Notes: a model not told the origin generated them from the sequence alone. Shown: positions 43,629-51,759, numbered from the stretch's first letter. The stretch: 64,000 nucleotides of DNA from Chryseobacterium vaccae (GCF_009602705.1 NZ_VSWH01000001.1:4761001-4825000); one strand, 5' to 3'. Translations and numbers: made by a program.

Positions 43629-44053
43629 GCAATCAGGCCGTTTTCAAAGTTTATTTGGATGTAAAAGATGAAGATATGGATGAATATTTCGGAGTGGAAA
43701 AAGGAACCTATGACAAAGATAAACATGTGATTGTCTGTGATCTTCCTGTAAATGCCGCTGCATTTAAACCGCACAGCCAGATTGTTAACCGTAATATTGC
43801 CGAGATCAGCTGTGATGAAAAATATAATCCGGAGATACACGATAAATACGATCAGACTGAACTTGCCGATGGCGGGAGCATGACCCTGATGATTCTTGAT
43901 AACAATTCACCTGTTCCTGTGCAGATGGTGAATAAAAACCTGGGAGGATCAAGTATTGTAGCAAAAAGACAGGTCTATTTCGACTACGGAAAAGGAATAA
44001 TCAATCATATCATTTTAGCAAAGGACAAAGTATACGATTATTGTAATAAATAA
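43625..44053 (+). CDS. Protein of unknown function, possible frameshifted gene
   Basis: A 142-residue soluble-looking protein (SNQAVFKVYLDVKDEDMDEYF ... HIILAKDKVYDYC) if started at ATG 43625. The frame stays open upstream to 43514 but that sequence has cysteine-rich, non-signal character, whereas a perfect signal/anchor helix starts at 43536 in a different frame. I treat the 43536-44053 span as one likely anchored protein with a frameshift near 43590. No family recognised. Confidence 0.6.
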   Translation: MSNQAVFKVYLDVKDEDMDEYFGVEKGTYDKDKHVIVCDLPVNAAAFKPHSQIVNRNIAEISCDEKYNPEIHDKYDQTELADGGSMTLMILDNNSPVPVQMVNKNLGGSSIVAKRQVYFDYGKGIINHIILAKDKVYDYCNK

Positions 44054-44121
44054 TAAAATAAAATTGATAACCGCCCGCCAATTTTCAAATTAACTCATTT
44101 TCAAATTCACAAATTCCCCAC

Positions 44122-44763
44122 ATGACCTGGACAGAAGTTTTAGCCCCGATAAAAAATACAGAATATTTTAAAACCCTTTGGGAAAAAGTAAAACAGGAAT
44201 ATGCCGCCACAAAGGTATTTCCACCGAAAGATCAGATTTTCAGAGCACTGGAAATCACTCCTTTTGATGATGTTGAAGTGGTCATTATCGGGCAGGATCC
44301 TTATCATAATGATTATCAGGCCAATGGTCTGTGTTTTTCTGTTTCTGAACAGGTAACGGCACCGCCATCCCTTAAAAATATTTTCATCGAATTGAAAGAT
44401 GACCTTGGAGTGGTGAGAACATCTAAAGAACTGGACGATTGGGGCAAACAGGGAGTTCTTCTTCTGAATGCCACTTTAACGGTTCGAGCCCATACTCCGA
44501 ACTCTCATAAAGATCTGGGATGGGAAAAGTTCACCGATTTTGTGATCAAAGAGATCTCAGACAAAAAAGAAAATGTGGTCTTTGTACTCTGGGGTGCTTT
44601 TGCACAAAAAAAAGCCGAACTTATTGATCCGGCTAAGCATTTTATTTTAAAATCGGCGCATCCGTCACCGTTTTCTGTTCACAGAGGATTTTTTGGAAGC
44701 AAACCCTTTTCAAAAATCAACGAATATCTGGTGTCAAAAGGAAAGAAGCCTATTTCTTGGTAG
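44122..44763 (+). CDS. ung: Uracil-DNA glycosylase
   Basis: A 213-residue family 1 uracil-DNA glycosylase that removes uracil from DNA. The catalytic water-activating motif is VVIIGQDPYHNDYQANGLCFS (GQDPYH), and the C-terminal HPSPFSVHRGFFGSKPFS carries the leucine-loop/HPS motif. Length matches family 1 Ung. Its stop codon overlaps the convergent lipoprotein gene by 14 bp. Confidence 0.97.
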   Translation: MTWTEVLAPIKNTEYFKTLWEKVKQEYAATKVFPPKDQIFRALEITPFDDVEVVIIGQDPYHNDYQANGLCFSVSEQVTAPPSLKNIFIELKDDLGVVRTSKELDDWGKQGVLLLNATLTVRAHTPNSHKDLGWEKFTDFVIKEISDKKENVVFVLWGAFAQKKAELIDPAKHFILKSAHPSPFSVHRGFFGSKPFSKINEYLVSKGKKPISW

Positions 44764-45259
44764 GCACTGAAGTTTCGTCTGCTTTTTTAATACTGATGCC
44801 GATCCTGTATTTTCCGGAAAGAGCCCTGGCTCCATCCTGAGATTTAGGATATGGCGTTACCTCTTCAAGCGTAATCACATATCCGTTGAATACTTCCGAC
44901 TGATGATAATTTTTCCCCGGATGATTTAAAGTGGCCAGATTCAGAACCATAGGTCTGGAAGTAGTTAGCATTGCTTCCACCTGTGCTACGGCAGCTCCGG
45001 CCCAGATGCAGTTTACCCCTTCAGGACAGCGGCTGTCTTCAGAAATTCCTTTAAAAGTAACATTCATCTGGTATTCATCCAGAAATTTATTTTCCCCTTC
45101 ATTCAGGTAAACAATCCCTTTCTGTTCTTTAGGCTGGGTTCCTGAAGGATCAGACATTTTTGTTTCTGTTGTTTTGGGTGGAATTTTGTCTTTCTTCTGG
45201 GCATTGCATCCGGCTAAGGCAAGCATTCCCAGGGTTAATATGATGGCTTTCTGGAACAT
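44750..45259 (-). CDS. Putative lipoprotein
   Basis: A 169-residue lipoprotein (lipobox LALAGC, Cys 18) with a Lys/Pro-rich linker and a beta domain containing EDSRCPEGVNCIWAGAAVAQVE, a motif shared by many Bacteroidota lipoproteins of unknown function. It precedes the DUF456 gene's end by 16 bp on the same strand, so the pair is likely co-transcribed with DUF456 first. Confidence 0.75.
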   Translation of the reverse strand: MFQKAIILTLGMLALAGCNAQKKDKIPPKTTETKMSDPSGTQPKEQKGIVYLNEGENKFLDEYQMNVTFKGISEDSRCPEGVNCIWAGAAVAQVEAMLTTSRPMVLNLATLNHPGKNYHQSEVFNGYVITLEEVTPYPKSQDGARALSGKYRIGISIKKADETSVPTKK

Positions 45260-45275
45260 AATCTCTTTTTTAATT

Positions 45276-45767
45276 TTAAATAATATCGAGCATATCTAAC
45301 ACTACTACCAAAAACATTGCCACACCTACTACGAAACTAAAACCGGTTCCGTAAATAAATCCTACAAAAGCTCCTTTGGTTGACTGTAAGGCCTTTTTCA
45401 TATCTTTGCTGTCGTGAAGCAGTTCCCCGATAAAAACACCTGCAAACATTCCAATCAGGAAGCCTAAAGGGATAGGAATGAATAATCCAACAATGGTTCC
45501 AATGATAGAGCCAATACTTCCCCAGCGTGTACCTCCGTATTTTCTGTTGGTTCTGGCCGGAATCACATAGCTTAAAACTGCAGATGCTGCCGTAAGAATT
45601 CCGAATGCCCACACATAAATCATGGGAAGATCAGAGTCTGTTCCGAACTTATAAATCAGAAGCCCACAAATGCTCAGTAGAAGTCCGGGAAGGATCGGAA
45701 GAAAAGTTCCAAGTATCCCCAGAACCAATAAAATAAGGCATAGAAGGTTAATTAAGGTAGTATCCAT
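45276..45767 (-). CDS. DUF456-family membrane protein
   Basis: A 163-residue protein with four to five hydrophobic segments and the glycine-rich DUF456 pattern (TFLPILPGLLLSICGLLIY, GSIGSIIGTIVGLFIPIPLG, LIGMFAGVFIGELLHD, AFVGFIYGTGFSFVVGV). DUF456 is widespread in bacteria; function unknown. Confidence 0.87.
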   Translation of the reverse strand: MDTTLINLLCLILLVLGILGTFLPILPGLLLSICGLLIYKFGTDSDLPMIYVWAFGILTAASAVLSYVIPARTNRKYGGTRWGSIGSIIGTIVGLFIPIPLGFLIGMFAGVFIGELLHDSKDMKKALQSTKGAFVGFIYGTGFSFVVGVAMFLVVVLDMLDII

Positions 45768-45889
45768 TCTTTAAAAATATAAATGCAAGATAGGAAAAAA
45801 GAAGATTTACAGAAGTATTTTAAGAATTTGGGATGAAAATTGATTGGGAATTGTAACATGATCCTTCTTAATTTTATAAATTTGCTGTA

Positions 45890-47158
45890 ATGAAAGACGA
45901 AATTCAGGATACCAAAAATTTTTTGCAGGAAATCAGCGACCAGCTTTACATCTATATCAGTCAGGTAACCCCTGCCGGTTTGGATTGGGTGATTCATATT
46001 ATTGTGAAACTGGCATTGCTTTGCGCTGTTTTTTTAGTTGTGGATTTTATTTTTAAATTCACTATCAATTTTATTTTCAGGTTTTTCCGGAATGATGATA
46101 AATATCCGGTGATACGATCGATCTATCAGTCTAAAATTACAAATTCCGTAGCTCATTTTGCCGCTCTTCTTGTTGTGGGAGCTATACATCCTTCCATATT
46201 TCCGGCTACCGCACTGCCCAAGACAACCACATTTATCAACAGGTCTGTCAATTTAGGACTGGTGCTCATTCTTGCGGGAATGCTGTACCGTTCATTAACC
46301 GGTTTCAGAAACTACTTTACCATTAAGCAGGATTTCTACAAGATCATGGCGCTGAATGCAATTTCGGAAACTGTAAAGATTTTAGGAATTTTTGTCTTCT
46401 CCGTAGTTGGAATCTGTGTAATCTTCGGAATCAAAGGAACAACTATTGTAGGAAGTCTGGGGGCAATAACCGCTGTATTGGTATTGGTTTTCAGGGATAC
46501 TATTTTAGGATTTGTAACCGGCATACACGTAGCGACATCTAAAAACCTGAAGGTAGGGGACTGGGTAAGCATTCCGAAATACAGCATCGAAGGAAATATT
46601 ACGGAAATAAGTCTTCTGACCACAAAGATCACCAATTTTGATAAGACCGTTTCTACCATACCTACCTATGACCTGTTGACCACAGAGATCAAAAATTTGC
46701 AGATCATGTCTGAGTCAAATACCAGGAGAATCAAAAAATCGATTTACTTTAATATTAATTCCTTTAAATTTTTAACAGAGGAAGATATTGAGCGTCTGAA
46801 AGAAATCAACCTGATCTCGGATTATATTGACGAGAAAACCCAGGAGATTAAAAAAGAAAAAGAAAGTCTGAAGCACAGTGATAAAACGATCAACGGCAGG
46901 CAGCTTACCAATATCGGGGTTTTCAGATATTATGCCCAGAAATATATAGAAAACGACCCTGACATTGATAAAAACGGGGCTAAAATGGTCCGCCAGCTGG
47001 ATATTACACCACAGGGGCTGCCTCTCGAAGTATACTGTTTTGCAAATGATTCGAAATGGGAACATTTTGAACAGATCCAGGCTGACATTTTCGACCATCT
47101 GCTGGTGGCCTCAAAAGAATTTGATCTGCAGGTGATGCAGGTGAGTGTAAAGGTGTAA
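45890..47158 (+). CDS. Mechanosensitive ion channel, YbdG-like
   Basis: A 422-residue MscS-superfamily channel. After N-terminal transmembrane helices comes the MscS core: VFRDTILGFVTGIHVATSKNLKVGDWVSIPKYSIEG, then SESNTRRIKKSIYFNI and LTNIGVFRYYAQKYI. These stretches match E. coli YbdG (MscM) closely, including the extra C-terminal MVRQL...LPLEVYCF...IQADIFDHLL module. YbdG gives a small mini-conductance and helps osmotic adaptation. Confidence 0.88.
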   Translation: MKDEIQDTKNFLQEISDQLYIYISQVTPAGLDWVIHIIVKLALLCAVFLVVDFIFKFTINFIFRFFRNDDKYPVIRSIYQSKITNSVAHFAALLVVGAIHPSIFPATALPKTTTFINRSVNLGLVLILAGMLYRSLTGFRNYFTIKQDFYKIMALNAISETVKILGIFVFSVVGICVIFGIKGTTIVGSLGAITAVLVLVFRDTILGFVTGIHVATSKNLKVGDWVSIPKYSIEGNITEISLLTTKITNFDKTVSTIPTYDLLTTEIKNLQIMSESNTRRIKKSIYFNINSFKFLTEEDIERLKEINLISDYIDEKTQEIKKEKESLKHSDKTINGRQLTNIGVFRYYAQKYIENDPDIDKNGAKMVRQLDITPQGLPLEVYCFANDSKWEHFEQIQADIFDHLLVASKEFDLQVMQVSVKV

Positions 47159-47264
47159 TAAAAACAGAGGGTTAATCCCTGCAACATAGATAATAAATAA
47201 GAGAATAAATAGAGAATTGAGTAACTGCCCGGTTCTGAATTTAATCTCCAACTTCCAAAAAGAT

Positions 47265-47984
47265 ATGACAAAATTAAGCGTAAACATCAATAAAATCGCA
47301 ACATTAAGAAATGCCAGAGGAGGCGATACGCCAAGTGTAACAGAGGCAGCGGTTAAAATCCAGGAATTCGGAGGACAGGGGATTACCATCCATCCAAGAC
47401 CTGACGAAAGACATATAACAAGAAAAGATGTCTACGATCTGAAACCTTTGGTAACTACAGAATTCAATATTGAAGGAAATCCGCACCGTCATTTTATTGA
47501 TATGGTGCTTGATGTAAAGCCGGAACAGGTAACACTGGTTCCTGATGCTGATGATGCCATCACTTCCAATGCAGGATGGGATACTAAAAAACACTTAGAT
47601 TTGCTTACGGAGATCATTGCTGAATTTAAAAATGCAGGAATCCGTACCTCAATTTTCCTTGATCCAATGCCGGAACTGGTAGAATACGCTGCGAAAACAG
47701 GTGCAGACAGAATTGAGCTGTACACGGAAGCCTACGCAAAAAATTACCTTTCCAATAAAGAGCAGGCTGTAAAACCTTATTATGATACTGCTGTTGTAGC
47801 AGCAGAACATGGATTAGGAATCAATGCCGGGCATGACCTTAGTCTTGAAAACTTAAAATATTTTGCAGACCATGTTCCCAATCTGCTCGAAGTATCAATC
47901 GGTCACGCCCTTATTTCGGAAGCTTTGTATATGGGACTTGAAAATACAGTCCAGGCTTATCTGAAGAGACTGGCCAAATGGTAA
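47265..47984 (+). CDS. pdxJ: Pyridoxine 5'-phosphate synthase
   Basis: About 239 residues, the PdxJ length. It condenses 1-deoxyxylulose 5-phosphate with 3-amino-1-hydroxyacetone 1-phosphate in DXP-dependent vitamin B6 synthesis. Signatures: LSVNINKIATLRNARGGDTPS, GITIHPRPDERHITRKDV, FNIEGNPHRHF, VTLVPD and GINAGHDLSLENL. I chose the ATG at 47265 (MTKLSV) as in other PdxJ proteins; the frame continues to 47217 without support. Confidence 0.95.
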   Translation: MTKLSVNINKIATLRNARGGDTPSVTEAAVKIQEFGGQGITIHPRPDERHITRKDVYDLKPLVTTEFNIEGNPHRHFIDMVLDVKPEQVTLVPDADDAITSNAGWDTKKHLDLLTEIIAEFKNAGIRTSIFLDPMPELVEYAAKTGADRIELYTEAYAKNYLSNKEQAVKPYYDTAVVAAEHGLGINAGHDLSLENLKYFADHVPNLLEVSIGHALISEALYMGLENTVQAYLKRLAKW

Positions 47985-47994
47985 AAGACAAATC

Positions 47995-48020
47995 AGGCCG
48001 GATGAATATCTGGCCTTTTT
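47995..48020 (+). terminator. Terminator of pdxJ
   Basis: AGGCC-g-GAT pairs with ATC-t-GGCCT around GAAT and is followed by TTTTT. Confidence 0.75.
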
Positions 48021-48061
48021 CCTTTCTGATTATTAATCTTTAAAATTTTAATTCCTAAAAA

Positions 48062-48841
48062 ATGGAAACCTTAAACTCAAAAATATTCGGTGAAAATTTA
48101 ACAACAACACCTCTTCTTGTATTCCACGGATTGTTTGGAATGCTTGATAACTGGGGGACCTTCGGGAAAGACCTGGGAGAATACCTTCCGGTACACCTGA
48201 TCGACCTTAGAAATCACGGCAGAAGTTTTCACTCAGACCAGATGTCCCATGATGATCTTGCGGATGACATTGCCCGCTATATGGATCATTACGGAATTCA
48301 GAAAGCCCATGTTTTAGGACATTCGTTAGGTGGGAAAGCAGTAATGCAGTTCGCTATAAAATATCCTGAAAGAGTAGAAAAGCTGATTGTCGTAGATATT
48401 TCCCCTAAAGCATACCCTCCACATCATCAGGGAATCATTAAGGCATTGGAAACCGTGGATTTTGATATCGTTGGATCAAGAGGTGATGTAGAAGCTGTTC
48501 TTACCCAATATATTCCTGAAAAATCAACAATTCAGTTCCTGGCGAAAAACCTGTATTGGGATGATAATAAAAAGCTGAACTGGAGATTCAATCTTAAAAC
48601 ACTTTCTGAAAAATATAACGAATTTGTTTCAAATGCTATAAAATTTGGTGTGTTTGAAGGTGATGCTTTATTTATTGCAGGAGAAAAATCAAACTATATC
48701 CTGCCACAGGATGAATACGGTATTAAACAGCAGTTTCCAAAAGCCAGGATTGTCACTGTAAAAAATGCAGGACATTGGGTTCAGGCTGAAAATCCTGTTG
48801 ATTTTGCAATAGTTGTTAAGCAATTTTTAGGTTTGGATTAA
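48062..48841 (+). CDS. Alpha/beta hydrolase (YbfF-like esterase)
   Basis: A 259-residue alpha/beta-hydrolase. The nucleophile elbow is GHSLGGKAV (Ser ~97), the oxyanion region is VFHGLFGMLDNWGTFG and the catalytic His lies in VKNAGHWVQAENP. This matches YbfF/ABHD11-type acyl-ester hydrolases. It is the last gene before the graspetide cluster; a separate start for the cluster is likely. Confidence 0.87.
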   Translation: METLNSKIFGENLTTTPLLVFHGLFGMLDNWGTFGKDLGEYLPVHLIDLRNHGRSFHSDQMSHDDLADDIARYMDHYGIQKAHVLGHSLGGKAVMQFAIKYPERVEKLIVVDISPKAYPPHHQGIIKALETVDFDIVGSRGDVEAVLTQYIPEKSTIQFLAKNLYWDDNKKLNWRFNLKTLSEKYNEFVSNAIKFGVFEGDALFIAGEKSNYILPQDEYGIKQQFPKARIVTVKNAGHWVQAENPVDFAIVVKQFLGLD

Positions 48842-48921
48842 ATTGATTCTCTGTGTTTTATATTTTAGTTAAAATTTTCTTAAAATAAGATAATATTTCC
48901 CCAGGTAATGAAATTTTTGTA

Positions 48922-48946
48922 TTTTAGTTTTAGAGAAAAACTAAAA
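48922..48946 (+). promoter_or_regulatory. 5'-leader hairpin upstream of the first graspetide precursor
   Basis: A 10-bp A/T-only perfect stem TTTTAGTTTT / AAAACTAAAA with an AGAGA loop ends 10 nt before the first precursor start codon. It could stabilise the abundant precursor mRNA or affect initiation. I could not place a confident TAnnTTTG promoter here. Confidence 0.4.
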
Positions 48947-48956
48947 ATATTAACTT

Positions 48957-49199
48957 ATGGAAAAGAAAAACTCAAAAAAACCGTTCTTTGCTTCGTTTTT
49001 AGAGAAACAAATTCAAGATCCGGAAAAAATTCAGGGAGGAGGATTATCAGATCCTTCATCGGATATTATTACTCTTCCGGCAAGAGATCAGGTTACATCA
49101 GTTACCCTTGACAGTGTTACCCTTCCCTATAAGGACAACATTGTTACGATGAAACATCCTTCCGACAGCGATGAAGCCGGAGAGCTGGATTATCTGTAA
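48957..49199 (+). CDS. Graspetide (microviridin-type) precursor peptide 1
   Basis: An 80-residue precursor. The leader has KKPFFASFLEKQ (residues 7-18), matching the PFFARFLE recognition helix of microviridin precursors, then DPEKIQGGG with the junction at 27-29. The core region has T39LPARD44, T47SVTLD52 and T55LPYKD60 (T-x-x-x-x-D, spaced eight residues; the second lacks Pro), then the terminal core T64MKHPSDSDE73. By analogy with microviridin J, expected links are T64-D70 and S69-D72 esters and a K66-E73 amide. The tail is AGELDYL. Confidence 0.9.
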   Translation: MEKKNSKKPFFASFLEKQIQDPEKIQGGGLSDPSSDIITLPARDQVTSVTLDSVTLPYKDNIVTMKHPSDSDEAGELDYL

Positions 49200-49243
49200 C
49201 CACAAGGCCTAAGAATTTTATTAACCAACCAAACTAAAATACT

Positions 49244-49474
49244 ATGAAAAAGAACAACTCTAAGAAACCGTTTTTTGCTTCATTTCTGGAAAAGCAGATT
49301 CATGATCCTGAAAAAATACAGGGAGGAGGAACAACTCCTGATACAGATGTGATCACTCACCCTGCTACAGACGGAAGTACGTCGCCTATTCTCGATAATA
49401 TGACAACTCCAAAACAAGACTATATCGAGACCAAGAAGTATCCATCCGACAGCGATGAAGCTGGAAACTTTTAA
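49244..49474 (+). CDS. Graspetide (microviridin-type) precursor peptide 2
   Basis: A 76-residue precursor with the same leader (PFFASFLEKQ at 9-18, GGG at 27-29). The three hexads are T38HPATD43, T46SPILD51 and T54TPKQD59, exactly eight residues apart, and the terminal core is T63KKYPSDSDE72 followed by AGNF. This is the cleanest copy of the design: T-x-P-x-x-D three times, then a microviridin core. Gap to the first precursor is 44 bp. Confidence 0.92.
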   Translation: MKKNNSKKPFFASFLEKQIHDPEKIQGGGTTPDTDVITHPATDGSTSPILDNMTTPKQDYIETKKYPSDSDEAGNF

Positions 49475-49492
49475 CCCCCAAATTCAATTATT

Positions 49493-49723
49493 ATGAAAAA
49501 CAAAAATTCAAAAAAGAAACCGTTTTTTGCATCCTTTCTTGAAAAGCAGGTTGCAGACCCTGAAACTGTAAAAGGTGGTGGAACAGGAATTATCACCATC
49601 CCTGAAAAAGATGGAATCACAAAGCCTTCATTAGATACCGCTACATCCCCGAAAGATGATATGGCTCACACGCTGAAGTATCCTTCAGACGGAGATGATG
49701 ATTCACCTACAGTTCCGCTTTAA
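49493..49723 (+). CDS. Graspetide (microviridin-type) precursor peptide 3
   Basis: A 76-residue precursor; leader PFFASFLEKQ at 10-19 and GGG at 28-30. Hexads T35IPEKD40, T43KPSLD48 and T51SPKDD56 keep the eight-residue spacing. The terminal core T60LKYPSDGDDDS71 has Asp in place of Glu at the predicted lactam acceptor (position 69) and ends SPTVPL. It lies 18 bp after precursor 2 and 82 bp before the first ligase. Confidence 0.9.
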   Translation: MKNKNSKKKPFFASFLEKQVADPETVKGGGTGIITIPEKDGITKPSLDTATSPKDDMAHTLKYPSDGDDDSPTVPL

Positions 49724-49760
49724 TAATGACATGAAATACTAACGTTAATACAATCATATC

Positions 49761-49791
49761 AAAGGAAACTTACCACTAAGTTTCCTTTTTT
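49761..49791 (+). terminator. Attenuator-like terminator between precursors and ligases
   Basis: A 12-bp perfect stem AAAGGAAACTTA / TAAGTTTCCTTT (49761-49772 with 49777-49788) with a CCAC loop runs into TTTTT... (T to 49791). It lies between the third precursor and the first ATP-grasp gene, so most transcripts should stop after the precursors and only some read through to the enzymes. Confidence 0.85.
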
Positions 49792-49805
49792 AATAAAACC
49801 GGCAA

Positions 49806-50762
49806 ATGATTCTCTGCATTACCCATTCACAGGATTTTTATAATATCGATATCTTTTCTGAATATCTTGCCTCTAAGAATATTCCTTATTTCAGACTGAA
49901 TTCGGACAGGATGAACCACCTTCAGAAAATAAACGTCACTGAAGATTCATTTGAGCTGACTGATGAAAATGGAAATACCATTCATTCTAATGAAATAAAA
50001 GGAGTGTGGCACAGAAAAGCCTGGGGAATAAAGGCTCCTGAAGAACTGGATAAAGACTACGAGAAAATATTCCTTAAAGGGTATGAAAATATCCGCTATA
50101 ACCTTATTACTGTGCTGGAAGATGTTCCATGGATTAACCCTTATGAAAATGAACGGAAAATCGACGGAAATAAAATGCTTCAGCTGAAACTTGCCGAAAA
50201 AAACGGCTTAACTATTCCTAAAACCATTTTTTCTAATGATGAAGAGAAAATACTTTCTTTTTTTCATACCTGTTGTGAAGGAAAAGCAGTAGCCAAGCTT
50301 CATAGCCTGACCTCAAAATCCATGAGCGGGGAAACTTTGATCTCAACCATGATCATTGATGAAACAACGCTGGATCATATTTCTGATATAGCTTACTGTC
50401 CCATGATCTTTCAGCCGTATATCGACAAAGAGTATGAGCTGCGTATCGTATATATCGCCGGTGATTTTTTTACCGGAAAGATCAATAACAGTGAACATGC
50501 CGATTGGAGAATTGCCCATGAAGGTCAGTTCTGGTCAGCTTATGACCTGCCGCAGCATATCAAAACAGGATTGGTTTCCATGATGGAAGAAATGGGGCTT
50601 TATATCGGAGCTATTGATATGATCAAAGGAAAAGACGGGGAATATTATTTCCTGGAAGTAAACCCTCAGGGAGAATGGGGAATGCTGCAAAAAGAGCTGG
50701 GTTTCCCCATAGCAGAAAGAATTGCCGACAACCTTATAAAAAGAATCTATACCCATGAATAA
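49806..50762 (+). CDS. ATP-grasp ligase, MdnB/MvdC-like (omega-amide former)
   Basis: A 318-residue ATP-grasp ligase of the microviridin family. Characteristic stretches are VWHRKAWG, the MAVAKL-like VAKLHSLTSKSM, YELRIVYIAGDFFTGKIN, DWR and the Mg/ATP motif IGAIDMIKGKDGEYYFLEVNPQGEWGML. FTGKIN and the EVNPxGEWGML ending with PIAERIADNLI match MdnB/MvdC, which makes the Lys-to-Glu/Asp lactam. It overlaps the next ligase by 8 bp. Assignment to lactam rather than ester formation is from motif similarity only. Confidence 0.87.
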   Translation: MILCITHSQDFYNIDIFSEYLASKNIPYFRLNSDRMNHLQKINVTEDSFELTDENGNTIHSNEIKGVWHRKAWGIKAPEELDKDYEKIFLKGYENIRYNLITVLEDVPWINPYENERKIDGNKMLQLKLAEKNGLTIPKTIFSNDEEKILSFFHTCCEGKAVAKLHSLTSKSMSGETLISTMIIDETTLDHISDIAYCPMIFQPYIDKEYELRIVYIAGDFFTGKINNSEHADWRIAHEGQFWSAYDLPQHIKTGLVSMMEEMGLYIGAIDMIKGKDGEYYFLEVNPQGEWGMLQKELGFPIAERIADNLIKRIYTHE

Positions 50763-51759
50763 AATTTTAATCATTACCCATACCGCAGATAATTTCTCCA
50801 TTGAAAAAGTAACAGAATACATAGAAAAGAACGGCTGTGAAGTCATCCGCTTTGATGTTGACCTTTATCCGCTTCAAAACAAACTCACAACTTCTTTTCA
50901 GGATGGTGAATGGGTAAGTATTCTTGAAACACCGGATGCTAAATACCGTCTGGACGATATTGCTGCTGTATGGTACAGAAGGGCATATAATATGGGGCAC
51001 GGGCTTAGAGAAGAAATGGACCCTAAATTCTTTGGAGCAGCGATGGGAGAGATCCGCAACACGCTTTTCGGATTCCTGGAATCTATAGATACTTATGCTC
51101 TTGGAAAACCAAGTGTTTACAGGAGGTTAGACAGTAAAGAAGAACAGCTTAAAATTGCTGATAAAATAGGGCTTAAAATTCCTGAATCCTGCATCACAAA
51201 CAATCCTGAAGAAGCCAAAAAATTCATCCTGAAACATCAGAATGTAGTTGCTAAAATGCAGACCGGTTTTGCTATTTATGAAGACGGAGTAGAATGTGTG
51301 GTGTTCACCAATGTAGTCAGCGAAGATAAACTTGATGAACTGGATTCGCTTCTGTACTGCCCGATGCAGTTTCAAAAGAAAATTGAAAAGAAAAAAGAAC
51401 TCCGTGTAACTGTTGTGGGCCGAGATGTATATACTTTTGAAATCGATTCCCAACAGTCTGAAGAAGCCAAAATAGACTGGCGAAAAGACGGGGTGAATCT
51501 CATCAAAAAATGGGAGAGAACAGAATTACCTGCTGATATTGAAGCGAAGATCCTGGAACTACTGGACGTTTATAACGTGGATTATGGCGCTATCGATATT
51601 ATCGTTTCGCCGGAGGATGAATATTACTTTATTGAAATCAATGCTGCCGGTGAATTTTTCTGGCTGGATAATCTTACGGAAGGACATCTTATCTCAAAAA
51701 GTATCGCTGATGTCCTTTGCGATAAAGCTCCAAGAAGAAATAATATGGTCTTAGTTTAA
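50755..51759 (+). CDS. ATP-grasp ligase, MdnC/MvdD-like (omega-ester former)
   Basis: A 334-residue ATP-grasp ligase matching MdnC/MvdD: AAVWYRRAYNM, VVAKMQTGFAIYEDG, LYCPMQFQKKI, ELRVTVVG, FEIDSQQSEEAKIDWRKDG, and the ATP/metal motif YGAIDIIVSPEDEYYFIEIN-AAGEFFWLD. MdnC forms the Thr/Ser-to-Asp omega-esters; in chryseoviridin a single such ligase makes both simple and bicyclic esters. Here it probably closes the hexad rings as well as the terminal core. The 8-bp overlap with the previous gene implies coupling. Confidence 0.89.
   Translation: MNKILIITHTADNFSIEKVTEYIEKNGCEVIRFDVDLYPLQNKLTTSFQDGEWVSILETPDAKYRLDDIAAVWYRRAYNMGHGLREEMDPKFFGAAMGEIRNTLFGFLESIDTYALGKPSVYRRLDSKEEQLKIADKIGLKIPESCITNNPEEAKKFILKHQNVVAKMQTGFAIYEDGVECVVFTNVVSEDKLDELDSLLYCPMQFQKKIEKKKELRVTVVGRDVYTFEIDSQQSEEAKIDWRKDGVNLIKKWERTELPADIEAKILELLDVYNVDYGAIDIIVSPEDEYYFIEINAAGEFFWLDNLTEGHLISKSIADVLCDKAPRRNNMVLV

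Noticed and set aside
47217..47264. A 16-codon N-terminal extension of PdxJ
   Set aside because: Does not resemble PdxJ; the ATG at 47265 starts the conserved sequence exactly.
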